Source: Streptococcus tangpeifui (lineage in GTDB: Bacteria; Bacillota; Bacilli; Lactobacillales; Streptococcaceae). From it: a stretch of 32,038 nucleotides of DNA. The notes under the pieces were generated by a model. That model ran no database searches and was not told the DNA's origin. It saw only the letters and a program-made list of their open reading frames with translations. Shown piece after piece: positions 1-10,200 of this stretch. The stretch spans positions 1-32,038 of the forward strand of contig NZ_JAAKDU010000017.1 of the NCBI RefSeq assembly GCF_011038795.1, in the 5' to 3' direction. Position 1 is the stretch's first letter. The number at the start of each line of letters is the position of its first letter. Made by a program: the position numbers and the translations under genes.

Positions 1-23
1 CTTATTCTGAATTTTTAGCACAG

Positions 24-54
24 AAAAAGACTACTAGGGACGAGCTAGTAGTCT
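24..54 (-). terminator. Rho-independent terminator, minus strand
   Basis: A perfect 9-bp stem GACTACTAG / CTAGTAGTC (29-37 and 45-53) with a 7-base loop is followed on the minus strand by TTTTT. It would end a minus-strand transcript entering from the right, but I see no convincing minus-strand gene there. Confidence 0.5.
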
Positions 55-223
55 AAATATAATTTTTTTCGCTTTGATTATATCATAGGGAGGGAATTTT
101 TGCATTCTTTGTAGTTTTCGTATAAAACTCTGGTGAAGTGGCTGTGAGCAGGAATTGTTGGCTAGGCCAAGAAGTCTTACCTTCGCACAGTAGATGGGGT
201 GGCCGTTATCACTTGCGGAGTAG

Positions 224-248
224 TTAAACAGTCCAGTGGACTGTTTAA
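224..248. repeat. 12-bp near-perfect palindrome
   Basis: TTAAACAGTCCA (224-235), one central G, then TGGACTGTTTAA (237-248): a perfect inverted repeat without a T-tract. It could be an intergenic repeat element or a protein-binding site; no function can be assigned. Confidence 0.6.
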
Positions 249-740
249 GGGGATGCTTGAAATGGGACTGCACCCCAAGATAAGGATCTCCAATCAACTA
301 CTGCGTCAAATTATTATGACTGCAAAAAATAGAAGGCTAGAATACTTTTCTCAGCCTCGATAAATTACTGCTGACCGTCTTTCCTTTGACCACAAGGCCA
401 AAGCAGAAAACCTAAACGAATATGATGGTCATCGATCATCTTATTTCCAACCTCAAAAGGTCCTCTGAACCTTTGAGCTGTGCAGGGGGACAAAAAGGTC
501 TGGGAGACCTTTTTAATCGGGAAATGGAAATGAAGTTTGCAAAGCAAGCGTCAAAACGCTCTGAGGAGAGACCATTTAGGTCACCACTTTAAAACCAAGA
601 CGTGGTAAGAATCAAAATTTTTAATAATTTGGTTGATCCCACTCTCTTTTTATCTTGCAAAAGGCTAGAACATCTGTTATATTAAAATAGTACAAAAAGT
701 TAAAGTCTGTGCACTTGAACATGCTTAAGACTCTGAGGGG

Positions 741-798
741 TTCAGCAGTCTGGGGAGAGACTGCTGAAGTTTGTTGCTTAAAAGTGAAAAAGCAACAA
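741..798. repeat. Two adjacent perfect hairpins
   Basis: The first stem is TTCAGCAGTCT / AGACTGCTGAA (741-751 and 758-768, 6-base loop). The second, starting two bases later, is TTGTTGCTT / AAGCAACAA (771-779 and 790-798, 10-base loop). Neither has a terminator T-tract on the plus strand. The arrangement resembles a small intergenic repeat element or structured RNA. Confidence 0.6.
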
Positions 799-1099
799 TT
801 AGTCGGCAGAAACTTCAAGCCCTTAAATTCCTTTGAACCACTTCACGGCTTAGTCTCGTGTGAATGGAACACGGGCACTTGGCTAAAAAGACAGCGTATT
901 CCCCCAGAATACTTGTGACTCTGTGTCGAATCCGAAACCCCTATTTTAGCTATGCCCACAGAAGTCCTTTGTATCTTAATCATGAACCGTTTACGATTCT
1001 GTTGAAAAAGAATTTCTAGATGTTAGTGCACCTTTGTCAAGATTCCTATTTTTGGGAGTGCTTCATGGCTTAATATCCCTATGAAAGAGAGATCATAAA

Positions 1100-2029
1100 A
1101 TGAAACCTAATCTTTTTACTGAAACGGCAAAAGGTAAGATAACGAAGTCCATTATATTATTGATTCTTATAGCTCTGATGCTCTTGTTTTTAGGTACTTT
1201 GATAGGTGGTCTTAGCCTAGTGCCTATTACTTTAATTTATTATCTTGGGCATGGCTTTCCGGCCCCTAGTCCGTCTGGAGAAATACAAACCAGCTTACCA
1301 TTTTCAACAGATGTTTCTACCCTAATTGAGCTTTTTGCCTTTTTGGGCATTTATCTAACTGTCTTTGGTTGGGTTAAATGGGTAGAGAAACGTCCCATTT
1401 CTTCTATGGGATTGTTTAAAAAGGATGCAGGTAGAGAACTAGCCAAGGGCTGGTTGGTTGGTGCAGGACTTTTTAGCATCATAGTGGTTTTATTGAGCCT
1501 TTTTGGAATGGTTGATTTGGAAAAAATTAATGTCTCAGCTAAAAGCCTAGGATTCCTATTATTATATGTATTTGCTTGGCAAATTCAAAGTGGGGCTGAG
1601 GAACTCTTGACTAGGGGCTGGTTAATGCCTGCAGTGGCTAGCCATCATCGGAAATTTACGGCCGTTATGGTAGCTTCGCTTCTGTTTGGCTTATTGCATC
1701 TGCCTAATGCTCATGTGACCATTATTTCTCTCTTAGTGGTCATATTATTTGGTCTCATGATGTGCCTCTATGTCATTTGGAAGGGCAATATCTGGGGCGT
1801 GTTTGGGCTTCATGCGGCATGGAATTGCTTTCAAGGTTCTGTTTTTGGTATCCCAGTTTCTGGCACAGCTGTCTTGCCATCATCTATTATCCAGTTGAAG
1901 TTAAAAGGGGCATCGTATTTGAGTGGTGGTGCTTTTGGTGTAGAGGGAAGTATTTTGACGGTATTCGTGCTATCCCTAGTTTGTCTCTACCTCTATTTAA
2001 AAATTCGTAAGGGAGTAGTAGTGCCATAA
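1100..2029 (+). CDS. CPBP family intramembrane metalloprotease, copy 1
   Basis: This 309-residue polytopic membrane protein belongs to the CPBP (CAAX protease / bacteriocin-processing, Abi) family. The three signature motifs are present: EExxxR (E167, E168, R172), FxxxH (F196, H200) and HxxxN (H238, N242). These residues bind the metal and form the active site inside the membrane. Family members cleave prenylated or peptide substrates or give self-immunity to bacteriocins; which applies here is unknown, and no bacteriocin gene is adjacent. The start ATG follows a weak purine-rich site (GAAAGAGAG). A second copy follows 214 bp downstream with the same N-terminus (MKPNLFTETAKG) and the same C-terminal Val-Val-Pro end, so this is a tandem duplication. 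No terminator separates them, so co-transcription is likely. Confidence 0.85.
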   Translation: MKPNLFTETAKGKITKSIILLILIALMLLFLGTLIGGLSLVPITLIYYLGHGFPAPSPSGEIQTSLPFSTDVSTLIELFAFLGIYLTVFGWVKWVEKRPISSMGLFKKDAGRELAKGWLVGAGLFSIIVVLLSLFGMVDLEKINVSAKSLGFLLLYVFAWQIQSGAEELLTRGWLMPAVASHHRKFTAVMVASLLFGLLHLPNAHVTIISLLVVILFGLMMCLYVIWKGNIWGVFGLHAAWNCFQGSVFGIPVSGTAVLPSSIIQLKLKGASYLSGGAFGVEGSILTVFVLSLVCLYLYLKIRKGVVVP

Positions 2030-2243
2030 ACATTTGAAGTAAGCCTGCTGTTGTTTATTATGCCCTCCCTCTTCAAGGAATTTTCCTCATTTATCTTTGG
2101 AGTGTTTAATGGATCGAGCTCACCTCCCTATGGATTGCCTCTGTCTACACTCCTGTGAAAAAACTTACCTGCCTAGAACTTGTCAAGGTTCCTATTGTTT
2201 GAATGCTTCATGGATCATATCCTTATGAAAGGGAAAACATAGA

Positions 2244-3137
2244 ATGAAACCTAATCTTTTTACCGAAACTGCCAAGGGCAGAGTAACTAAGTATATTGCT
2301 GTAGCGATTCCTCTTGCAGTCCTTTTATTTGCTGCTGGTCAGCTTTTAGGGATTGGAATTATGGAAGGGATTGTTAAAATTCTATCTTTGTTCGGCTTGC
2401 CTGCTCAATGGGCAGATATAAGAATGTTAACATTTTTAACCTATGATATAGGGGTATTTGTTATCTTTTTTGGCTGGGTAAAATGGGTAGAGAAACGTCC
2501 GATTTCCTCTATGGGATTGTTTAAAAACCGGGTAGGATCGGAATTGCTGAAGGGCTTGCTCTGGGGCGGAGTTATGTTTACGGTTATCATTCTGTTGCTT
2601 GGTCTTTTAGGGATAGCTCGACTTGATAAGGTTAATCTGACCTTTTCAAGTTTTGTTTTTCTAATGATTTTCAGTTTTGCTTGGCAGATTCAAAGTGCTG
2701 GTGAAGAATTAATGACAAGAGGCTGGTTGCTGCCAGTTCTCGCTAGCCATCATCGAAAGGTTACAGCAGTTTCTATCGTGTCACTTTTATTTGCAGTTCT
2801 TCATTTATTGAGTCCTCACATTACTCTGATATCTTTACTTAATGCCAGTCTTTTTGGTCTCATGATGTGCCTCTATGTCATTTGGAAGGGTGATCTCTGG
2901 GGTGCTTTTGGCCTTCATGCAGCTTGGAATTGTTTCCAAGGCTCTGTTTTTGGGGTTCAAGTTTCGGGACTCAGTCTGGTTTCATCGGCTATTTTTAAGT
3001 TCAAGCTCTCTGGGCCTACCTATTTGACGGGTGGTCAGTTCGGTATCGAGGGGAGTTTGCTGACTTTACTGATTTATGCATCAGTTTGTCTCTTCATCTA
3101 CTTGAAAATTCGGGAAGAGGCGGTAGTAGTGCCATAA
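2244..3137 (+). CDS. CPBP family intramembrane metalloprotease, copy 2
   Basis: A 297-residue paralogue of the preceding gene. It keeps EExxxR (E154, E155, R159), the FxxxH motif in FAVLHLL and HxxxN in HAAWN. The two copies share long near-identical DNA stretches, for example around 1747-1797 and 2855-2905, but differ in the N-terminal membrane segments: the region of copy 1 with the PAPSPSGE loop is replaced here by a different shorter stretch. The about 65 bp before each ATG are also similar, so leader and gene were duplicated as a unit. A terminator follows directly. Divergent N-termini with conserved catalytic cores suggest that the copies may differ in substrate or partner; this is inference. 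Confidence 0.85.
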   Translation: MKPNLFTETAKGRVTKYIAVAIPLAVLLFAAGQLLGIGIMEGIVKILSLFGLPAQWADIRMLTFLTYDIGVFVIFFGWVKWVEKRPISSMGLFKNRVGSELLKGLLWGGVMFTVIILLLGLLGIARLDKVNLTFSSFVFLMIFSFAWQIQSAGEELMTRGWLLPVLASHHRKVTAVSIVSLLFAVLHLLSPHITLISLLNASLFGLMMCLYVIWKGDLWGAFGLHAAWNCFQGSVFGVQVSGLSLVSSAIFKFKLSGPTYLTGGQFGIEGSLLTLLIYASVCLFIYLKIREEAVVVP

Positions 3138-3149
3138 ATATCCAATAAA

Positions 3150-3173
3150 ATCTAGGTTTCAACCTAGTTTTTT
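3150..3173 (+). terminator. Terminator after CPBP genes
   Basis: CTAGGTT (3152-3158), 2-base loop, AACCTAG (3161-3167), then TTTTTT. A compact Rho-independent terminator 12 bp after the second CPBP gene. Confidence 0.75.
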
Positions 3174-3175
3174 GA

Positions 3176-3181
3176 TATAAT
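3176..3181 (+). promoter_or_regulatory. Candidate -10 box of the HAD gene
   Basis: TATAAT lies directly after the terminator and 62 bp before the HAD start codon. No good -35 box is visible at 17 bp, where the sequence is part of the terminator stem. Confidence 0.45.
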
Positions 3182-3242
3182 GTAGGAGCTTTGATTATTG
3201 TGAGTTTTGCTTTTTGAGGCGGTGCTCAACTAGGAGTTTAAT

Positions 3243-4007
3243 ATGAATTTTGTTTTTGACTTAGATGGAACTCTATCTTTTGATGGTTATAGTATTGATG
3301 AGTCCATCAAAGAGGTCTTGGCTCAAGCGGCTAGCTATGGCCATAAGGTGAATTTTGCTTCGGCTCGTTCCTATCGTGATTCCCTTGATATGTTGGGTGA
3401 AAAACTAGCTCAAGAGCGCGTTTTCGGTCTTAATGGCGGTCTCGTTTATGAAAGAGGTCAGTTGATTCTCGAGCATAACTTAGATCCTGTAGGCTATCAG
3501 GAGGCTGTAAACTATTGCCGTTACTTTAATCTGCCTTTCTTTGTTGATAATTGTTTTAATTATGCAACAGATAATGAGGAATACATTCCTTTTATCAAGA
3601 TGGTTGACCCTTTAAATTTGGCTCAGAAAGTTTCGGCTGATGAATTGAAAAATCCCATTAAAATGGTGATTTATCTGGGAAATCATGAGGATCTCCTAGC
3701 TGATATTACTTATCAAGCTAAGGAGACGGACTTGTTTGAATTGATTTATCATGAAAGTGAGAAGTGCCTTTATCTCAATCCTAACCATATCAGTAAGTCT
3801 TCAACTATTAGGGAAGTGTTTGATGAGCCTTACATAGCTTTTGGCAATGATAAAAATGATATTGGTATGTTTAAAGATGCGCTTTATGCTGTTCAGGTCG
3901 GTCGTTATCCTTACTTGAAGACTTATGCAGATGACCAAGTAGAAGCAGATAGTCAAGCTGTTGCTGCTAAGATATTAGAGCTTTTTCAAGAATTTCAAGG
4001 GAAATAG
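3243..4007 (+). CDS. Cof-type HAD superfamily phosphatase
   Basis: This 254-residue soluble protein is a HAD-superfamily hydrolase of the Cof/YidA (class IIB cap) type, which dephosphorylates sugar phosphates, nucleotides or cofactors such as FMN. Motif I is DLDGT at residues 6-10, with D6 the expected nucleophile and D8 the general acid/base. The acidic motif IV appears near the C-terminus as FGNDKND, where many relatives have GDxxND. The length matches the family (250-290). TAGGAG lies before the ATG and a TATAAT box 60 bp upstream, so it is probably a single-gene unit. The real substrate cannot be read from the sequence. A strong terminator follows about 70 bp downstream. Confidence 0.88.
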   Translation: MNFVFDLDGTLSFDGYSIDESIKEVLAQAASYGHKVNFASARSYRDSLDMLGEKLAQERVFGLNGGLVYERGQLILEHNLDPVGYQEAVNYCRYFNLPFFVDNCFNYATDNEEYIPFIKMVDPLNLAQKVSADELKNPIKMVIYLGNHEDLLADITYQAKETDLFELIYHESEKCLYLNPNHISKSSTIREVFDEPYIAFGNDKNDIGMFKDALYAVQVGRYPYLKTYADDQVEADSQAVAAKILELFQEFQGK

Positions 4008-4074
4008 GTTGGCCTTGCTTTTTGAGATTTTTTAATTGAGATACAGTTTGGCCTGGAATTTATTCTTATAATAG

Positions 4075-4115
4075 AAAAATCAGCTTTTCGCAGGACACCG
4101 AAAGCTGATTTTTTT
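4075..4115. terminator. Bidirectional terminator
   Basis: AATCAGCTTT (4078-4087) pairs with AAAGCTGATT (4101-4110), flanked by A-run on the left and T-run on the right. It sits between the HAD gene and the converging decayed LPXTG gene and can serve both. Confidence 0.75.
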
Positions 4116-4143
4116 GTAAACAAAACACTAACAAATTAGTTAA

Positions 4144-4913
<770 letters not shown>

Positions 4914-5398
4914 GTGGCTGTGATGTTTATTAGTAGAGATAGGGGGGATACGGATGGGTGTCTACAAACATTATGCGATAGGATAACATGCGAAATTACA
5001 GAATTTATTAGTCTCTTTCTCTAAGACTTTGCTTTAGTTCTTAATTGTTTTTTTTATTTTTCTAGTAAATTTTGGCACAAAATTATGGGAGTGGGAAAGG
5101 ATCCACAAACAAAATTTTCGTAATTTCCAGCTAAATGCGATATGATTGAGGCGTCGTTAGACTCAAAGAAAATCAAAAGTAGACAAGGTGCGACCAGTAC
5201 TTTGGTAGGGTAAGCTGAGATTAAGATACAAAGCTGTTAAGCGTTTCAAAGATTTTAGGAAGTTTGACACAGAGTCATTAATTTAAAGATTCAAGGAAAA
5301 CTTATTTATTTTCGCAAAAACGTAGGTATGTTCAGTTTGCAGCGATCTATCGTTTTGGTTTTCAAAGGGTATGGAAACGGCTAGAAAGTGAGATAACG
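4914..5398. other. Intergenic region before tpx
   Basis: No gene is visible in these 485 bp. The left end may hold further decayed sequence of the LPXTG pseudogene. The rest is AT-rich upstream region of tpx without a convincing promoter; the tpx ribosome binding site is a modest AAAGTGAGA. Confidence 0.4.
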
Positions 5399-5893
5399 AT
5401 GCCAACATTTTTAGGACAACCAGTCACAGTGGCTATAGATGACCAGCTACAGGTGGGAGATACCGCCCCTGATTTTACTTTGATAGGAACGGATTTGAAG
5501 AAGCAATCTCTGTCAGATTTCGCTGGGAAGAAAAAAGTTCTGAGTATTGTACCTTCTATTGACACGGGTCTCTGTTCGACCCAAACCAGAACTTTTAATA
5601 AGGAGCTTTCAGATATGGCTGATACAGTAGTCATTACCATCTCAGCTGATTTGCCTTTTGCTCAAGAAAAATGGTGCGGAGCCCAAGGTTTAGACGATGC
5701 TGTTTTACTCTCGGATTATTATGATAATGATTTTGGTAAGGCTTATGGGGTTTTGATGGAGGAGTGGCACTTACTGGCGCGTGCCGTTTTAGTGCTTGAC
5801 GAAAACAACCAAGTGACTTATACGGAATATCTGGATAATATTAATTCAGAGCCGGATTATCAGGCAGCTCTTGCTGCTGTTCAGGCTTTGTGA
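5399..5893 (+). CDS. tpx: Thiol peroxidase Tpx
   Basis: A 164-residue atypical 2-Cys peroxiredoxin that reduces hydrogen peroxide and alkyl peroxides in the cytoplasm using thioredoxin. The peroxidatic cysteine is C59 in [12 protein letters not shown] and the resolving cysteine is C93 in EKWCGAQG; the 34-residue separation and the length are typical for Tpx (C61/C95 in E. coli). The N-terminal DTAPDFTL stretch is the usual peroxiredoxin strand. The gene stands alone, with a long-loop terminator 23 bp after the stop. In several streptococci tpx (psaD) lies beside the manganese transporter psaABC; that link is absent here, but mntH is in the same window. In a peroxide-producing oral community it would protect against oxidative stress. 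Confidence 0.93.
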   Translation: MPTFLGQPVTVAIDDQLQVGDTAPDFTLIGTDLKKQSLSDFAGKKKVLSIVPSIDTGLCSTQTRTFNKELSDMADTVVITISADLPFAQEKWCGAQGLDDAVLLSDYYDNDFGKAYGVLMEEWHLLARAVLVLDENNQVTYTEYLDNINSEPDYQAALAAVQAL

Positions 5894-5914
5894 TTGATAC
5901 CGATTAGTTAAAAA

Positions 5915-5978
5915 TGCTAAAAAACTAAGTTGATTATGGTTTGGCTGCTTAAACAACCTGTTTTTTAGCCTTTTTTTG
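5915..5978 (+). terminator. Terminator after tpx
   Basis: GCTAAAAAAC (5916-5925) pairs with GTTTTTTAGC (5960-5969) around a 34-base loop and is followed by C and seven T. The stem is long but AT-rich. Confidence 0.6.
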
Positions 5979-6068
5979 CTTTTCTTGATAATTTAGGGTA
6001 TGATATAGCAGAAGAATGATACGCTTTCACATAACTTCCATGAAAACGTAGGGAGAAGGAGGAGTTCC

Positions 6069-6662
6069 ATGAGGCTGGTAGAAGACTATCTGGCTAATCA
6101 AGTGGAGAAGCTGCCACTGGGACAAGTAGCAAGAGCCTTTAAGGGGAAAGCTGTTTCTAGTAAAGCTGACCCTGGACGTGTTAGCTATATTAATTTGTCG
6201 GATATGACAGAGTTTGGAATCGATTATCAAAACCTCAAAACTTTTGATGAGGAAATAGAGAAGTTACAGAAGTACTTGTTAGAGACTGGTGATGTTTTAG
6301 TCGCTTCTAAAGGAACTGTTAAAAAGGTTGCTGTTTTTGAGGAGCAGCTTTTTCCAGTGGTGGCATCTTCTAATATTACAGTTTTACGCCCTAGTGAGAC
6401 CCTCAGTGGTTTTTATCTCAAGCTCTTTTTAGAATCAGAGGTGGGACAGGCTCTTTTGGATACAGCCGACCATGGCAAGGGTGTTCTGAATATTTCGACT
6501 GCCCAGCTTTTGGAAATTCCTATCCCTCAGATTCCTCTGGTTAAGCAAGACTATCTTGTCCAGTATGCCAACAGGGGACGGGCTGATTATCAACGCAAGA
6601 TAGCAAGAGCTCAGCAGGAATGGCAATATATCAAGGAAGAAGTTGAAAAAAACCTCTATTAA
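6069..6662 (+). CDS. Solitary HsdS-like specificity protein (single TRD)
   Basis: The 197-residue product resembles one half of a type I restriction-modification specificity subunit (HsdS, Methylase_S domain), which recognises DNA and steers the HsdM methyltransferase. Visible landmarks are the N-terminal LPLGQVARAFKGK, the YINLSDM strand, GDVLVASKGTVKKVAVFEE, VASSNITVLRP, and the conserved end of a target-recognition domain, GVLNISTAQLLEIPIPQIPL, followed by KQ and a charged helix. A normal HsdS has about 400 residues and two such domains; this has one. No hsdM or hsdR is in the window. The start has a strong AGGAGG site. It may act with an HsdM encoded elsewhere, as a homodimeric half-subunit, or in a non-restriction role. 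Streptococci carry stand-alone relatives, and annotation as HsdS does not prove methylation function. Confidence 0.7.
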   Translation: MRLVEDYLANQVEKLPLGQVARAFKGKAVSSKADPGRVSYINLSDMTEFGIDYQNLKTFDEEIEKLQKYLLETGDVLVASKGTVKKVAVFEEQLFPVVASSNITVLRPSETLSGFYLKLFLESEVGQALLDTADHGKGVLNISTAQLLEIPIPQIPLVKQDYLVQYANRGRADYQRKIARAQQEWQYIKEEVEKNLY

Positions 6663-6806
6663 TCATTGGAGTTGAGACAGGCAGGTATAGGTACTACTGC
6701 ACTTTCACACAAAAAATATGATAGTAGAACGGATCAGCTCATGAGGGTGTCGCTCATGGCCGTATGGTATGTCTCGGCTTCGTAAAACAAACCCGATGGT
6801 AAAAAT

Positions 6807-6865
6807 TAAAAAACGAACAGAGTTGGATTTCTAACAGTGGAAATTCCAGTTTTGTTCGTTTTTTT
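6807..6865 (+). terminator. Strong terminator before gtf region
   Basis: An almost uninterrupted stem: AAAAACGAACA plus AGTTGGATTTC on the left pairs with GAAATTCCAGTT plus TTGTTCGTTTTT on the right, around an 8-base loop, ending in a T-run. It isolates glucosyltransferase 1 from the HsdS-like gene. Confidence 0.75.
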
Positions 6866-7068
6866 GAGGTTTTATATCACAAAACAGGAAGTGATAACAA
6901 AGTATTGCTAAACTGAAAACCTTTTTATTCAGTGTCATTTAGTTAAGACATTCTATCCCAAATCTTTGAGGATAGGAGCTTTTTACTACTAGTGACTTTA
7001 GCCCACCCTGTAGTTGTGAAATCGTTATAGATAACTAAAAAAGGCTTTCAGAAAGTGTTTGTTTATGT

Positions 7069-7190
7069 TATGAAAGCTAAAGATAATTGATTTGAAAATC
7101 TTATGAAAGTAAAACATTTGCAATGTCACTGATTTGATATAATTATCAAAAAAATTGACATCTAACTTTCTTCATTCTTAAATATGAAAG
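7069..7190 (+). promoter_or_regulatory. Three TATGAAAG octamers and a TTTGATA palindrome
   Basis: TATGAAAG occurs at 7069-7076, 7102-7109 and 7183-7190. Between the second and third lies TTTGATA-TAAT-TATCAAA (7133-7150), a perfect 7-bp inverted repeat. All lie upstream of or across the candidate gtf promoter and may be regulator sites. No known streptococcal box is matched with confidence. Confidence 0.4.
7155..7184 (+). promoter_or_regulatory. Candidate promoter of glucosyltransferase 1
   Basis: A perfect -35 TTGACA (7155-7160) is followed after 17-18 bp by TTAAAT / TAAATA (7178-7184), a weak -10 box. The third TATGAAAG octamer overlaps the -10 end. This gives a leader of about 90 nt. Confidence 0.45.
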
Positions 7191-7277
7191 TGCTATCATA
7201 GAAAATGTTGTTATATGACATTCTTCTAAGGTTTAATAACAACACAGTTTAATTTAATAGCTATAGGAGTGTTTTTT

Positions 7278-10200
7278 ATGGAACAAAAGCTACATTATAA
7301 GCTTCACAAGGTTAAGAAACATTGGGTGACTATCGCAGTAGCCACTGCCGGTTTGGTAACACTTGTGGGTGCTGGTACAGTATCAGCTGAGGAAAATACC
7401 GGAACGGATACAGCAGCACAGACAGCGGCGGTAGAGGAATCTGGACAGCAAAATCAGGCTAAAGCCGACGATGCTAATACAGTTAATGATTCAGCCTCAT
7501 CCGATCAAACAGTAGCAGCAGATCAAAACCAAGCTGATACACAAAATCAAGCAACTGCTGAACAGGCAATTGATCAAGGTCAAGCAGCAGACCAAGCTCA
7601 AGCTCAAACTCAAACGCCTGCGACAGATGGCACAGCAGTTGTACGTCAAGATGCAGCCAATGTTGCGACAGCGGCTGACCAACAGCAAGCGGGGCCTTCT
7701 GAACAAGAAAAGACAGCAGCTATGTCGCTTGATAATGTCAAGCAAGTTGATGGCAAGTACTATTATGTTCAAGCGGATGGCTCTTATAAGAAGAATTTTG
7801 CCATTACTGTCAATGGACAAATGCTTTATTTCGATGGTGATACTGGTGCCCTTTCGTCAACATCGACTTATTCTTTCTCTCAAGGCTTGACAAATATCGT
7901 TGATGATTTTACCAGTCACAACAAGGCTTACGATTCAACCGCTAAGAGCTTTGAGTTGGTTGATGGCTATTTGACGGCAAACTCATGGTACCGTCCTGCT
8001 TCGATTCTGCGCAACGGTCAAACATGGGAAGCATCAAATGAAAATGATTTGCGTCCGGTTTTGATGAGTTGGTGGCCTGATAAGGACACTCAAGTTGCCT
8101 ATCTCAACTATATGACTAAGTATTTGGGGGCTGGTAATGAAGAGTTTACCAATGAGACTTCTCAAACAGCTTTGAATAAGGCAGCTCAGCTGGTGCAAAC
8201 GCGTATTGAACAAAAAATTACCAGTGACAATAACACGGAGTGGCTTCGCACTGCTATCAAGGCTTTTGTAGCAACGCAATCCAAGTGGAATATGAGCACC
8301 GAAAACTTTAACAAGAGCGATCACTTGCAAGGCGGGGCTTTGCTTTACACCAATAGTGATTTGACTCCTTGGGCTAACTCTGATTATCGTCTGCTCAACC
8401 GCACTCCTACTATGCAAACGGGTGAACAGAAGTATTTTGATGAAGATGGTATGGGTGGTTATGAGTTCCTCCTGTCTAATGATGTCGATAACTCTAATCC
8501 AGTAGTTCAAGCTGAAATGCTCAACCAACTGCATTATCTAATGAATTGGGGCTCGATTGTACTCAATGATAAGGATGCCAACTTTGATGGAGTTCGGGTT
8601 GATGCCGTTGATAATGTTAATGCCGACTTGCTCCAAGTTTACACCAATTACTTCGAAGAATACTATAAGGTTAATCAAAAAGAAGCCAACGCTCTGGCAC
8701 ATCTTTCTATTCTAGAAGCTTGGTCTGGCAATGATAATTGGTACAATACCAATACAAACGGAGCTGCTCTGTCTATTGATAACCAATCTCGTTTGACTTC
8801 CTTAGCCGTCCTGACTAAGCAACCAGGTCAACGGGTCGGTCTTGAAAGTATCATATCTGATTCTGTTAACAAGGAACGTGGTGATGACCGTGCTTACGGT
8901 GATTCTATTCCAACTTATTCCTTCGTTCGGGCACATGACTCAGAAGTGCAAACTGTTATTGCTAAGATTATCAAGGAAAAAATTGATACCAATACTGATG
9001 GTTATACCTTTACTTTGGATCAGTTGAAAGATGCTTTCAAGATTTATAACGAAGACATGAACAAGGTCAGCAAGACCTACACCCACTATAATATGCCAGC
9101 GGCTTATGCCCTGCTTTTAAGTAATATGGAATCTGTGCCACGGGTGTACTATGGGGACCTCTATACAGATGATGGCCAATACATGGCTAAGAAAACACCT
9201 TACTATGATGCCATCACCACTATGCTGCAAGGGCGGATTGCCTATGTATCTGGTGGACAAAATGAGCAGGTTCATACTGTGAATGGCAGCAATAAAGTTT
9301 TGGCTTCTGTTCGTTTTGGTCAAGACATCATGTCTGCTGATGATACTCAGGGAACGGATCTCAGCCGCACTTCGGGTATGGTGACCCTGGTCAGCAATGA
9401 TCCTAATCTCAACCTTGGCGGAGATAGCTTTAAGGTAAATATGGGTAAAGCCCATGCCAACCAAGCCTACCGTCCATTGCTTTTGGGAACTAATGATGGC
9501 GTTAAATCTTATCTCAAAGATTCTGATACTAGTCTAGTTAAATATACTGATGCTGACGGTAATTTAACCTTCACTGCTGATGATATTAAAGGCTATTCAA
9601 CAGTTGATATGAGCGGTTACTTAGCTGTTTGGGTACCAGTTGGTGCCAAAGATGGACAAGATATTCGTGTTGCAGCAAGTACAGCTGACAAAGGACCAAA
9701 TCGTTTGACCTTTGAAAGTTCCGCAGCTCTTGATTCACAAGTTATCTACGAAGGCTTCTCAAACTTCCAAGATTTTGCAGCTTCAGATGCTGATTATACA
9801 AATAAGAAGATTGCTGAAAATGCAGACTTCTTCAAGAAACTTGGTATCACATCATTCGAAATGGCACCTCAGTATGTATCAGCCACAGATGGTAGTTTCC
9901 TTGATTCTATCATCGAAAATGGTTATGCTTTCAGCGACCGTTATGACCTTGCTATGAGTAAGAATAACAAATATGGTTCTAAGGAAGACTTGGCTAATGC
10001 TCTTAAGAGCTTGCATGCTAATGGTATCCAAGCTATCGCTGACTGGGTTCCAGACCAAGTCTATCAATTGCCTGGAGAAGAAGTGGTGACAGCTAAGCGG
10101 ACTGATAACTATGGTAAACCAACCTTCGATGCCTTTGTGAATAATACTCTCTATGCTGCGAATACTAAGAGCAGCGGTAAGGATTACCAAGCTCAGTATG

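Larger units (their letters stand above)
1..1099. other. Gene-free structured intergenic stretch
   Basis: I find no convincing gene here. Short open frames exist on both strands but lack ribosome binding sites and family resemblance. What can be seen are hairpins: a stem at 29-53, a 12-bp inverted repeat with a one-base centre at 224-248, an AAAAAGGTC / GACCTTTTT stem at 492-514, and two perfect stems back to back at 741-768 (11 bp) and 771-798 (9 bp). The end of the stretch carries the leader of the first CPBP gene, which is repeated before the second. The density of perfect stems suggests repeat-type intergenic elements or decayed mobile DNA rather than coding sequence. Confidence 0.5.
6663..7277. 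other. Intergenic control region of glucosyltransferase 1
   Basis: This 615-bp stretch has no gene. It contains a large terminator (6807-6865), then an AT-rich control region with three copies of the octamer TATGAAAG (7069, 7102, 7183), a palindrome at 7133-7150 and a candidate promoter at 7155-7184. Confidence 0.5.

Noticed and set aside
34..297. 87-codon minus-strand open frame
   Set aside because: No ribosome binding site, runs into the terminator stem at 29-53, covers the palindrome at 224-248 and has no protein-family character.
365..918. Several 56-69 codon frames on both strands
   Set aside because: They overlap one another and the hairpins, lack ribosome binding sites and look like chance frames in non-coding DNA.
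905..950. tRNA-like GTCGAATCC string
   Set aside because: The rest of a cloverleaf (acceptor stem, D-arm, anticodon arm) cannot be formed around it; no tRNA or rRNA gene was found in the window.
5160..5290. Possible BOX-like repeat (ACTCAAAGAAAATCAAAAGT at 5161)
   Set aside because: The opening resembles pneumococcal-type boxA, but the remainder does not follow the BOX pattern and no second copy is seen in the window.
8034..8534. Long antisense frames inside the gtf genes
   Set aside because: Shadow frames opposite strongly conserved GH70 coding sequence; codon pattern and conservation belong to the sense strand.
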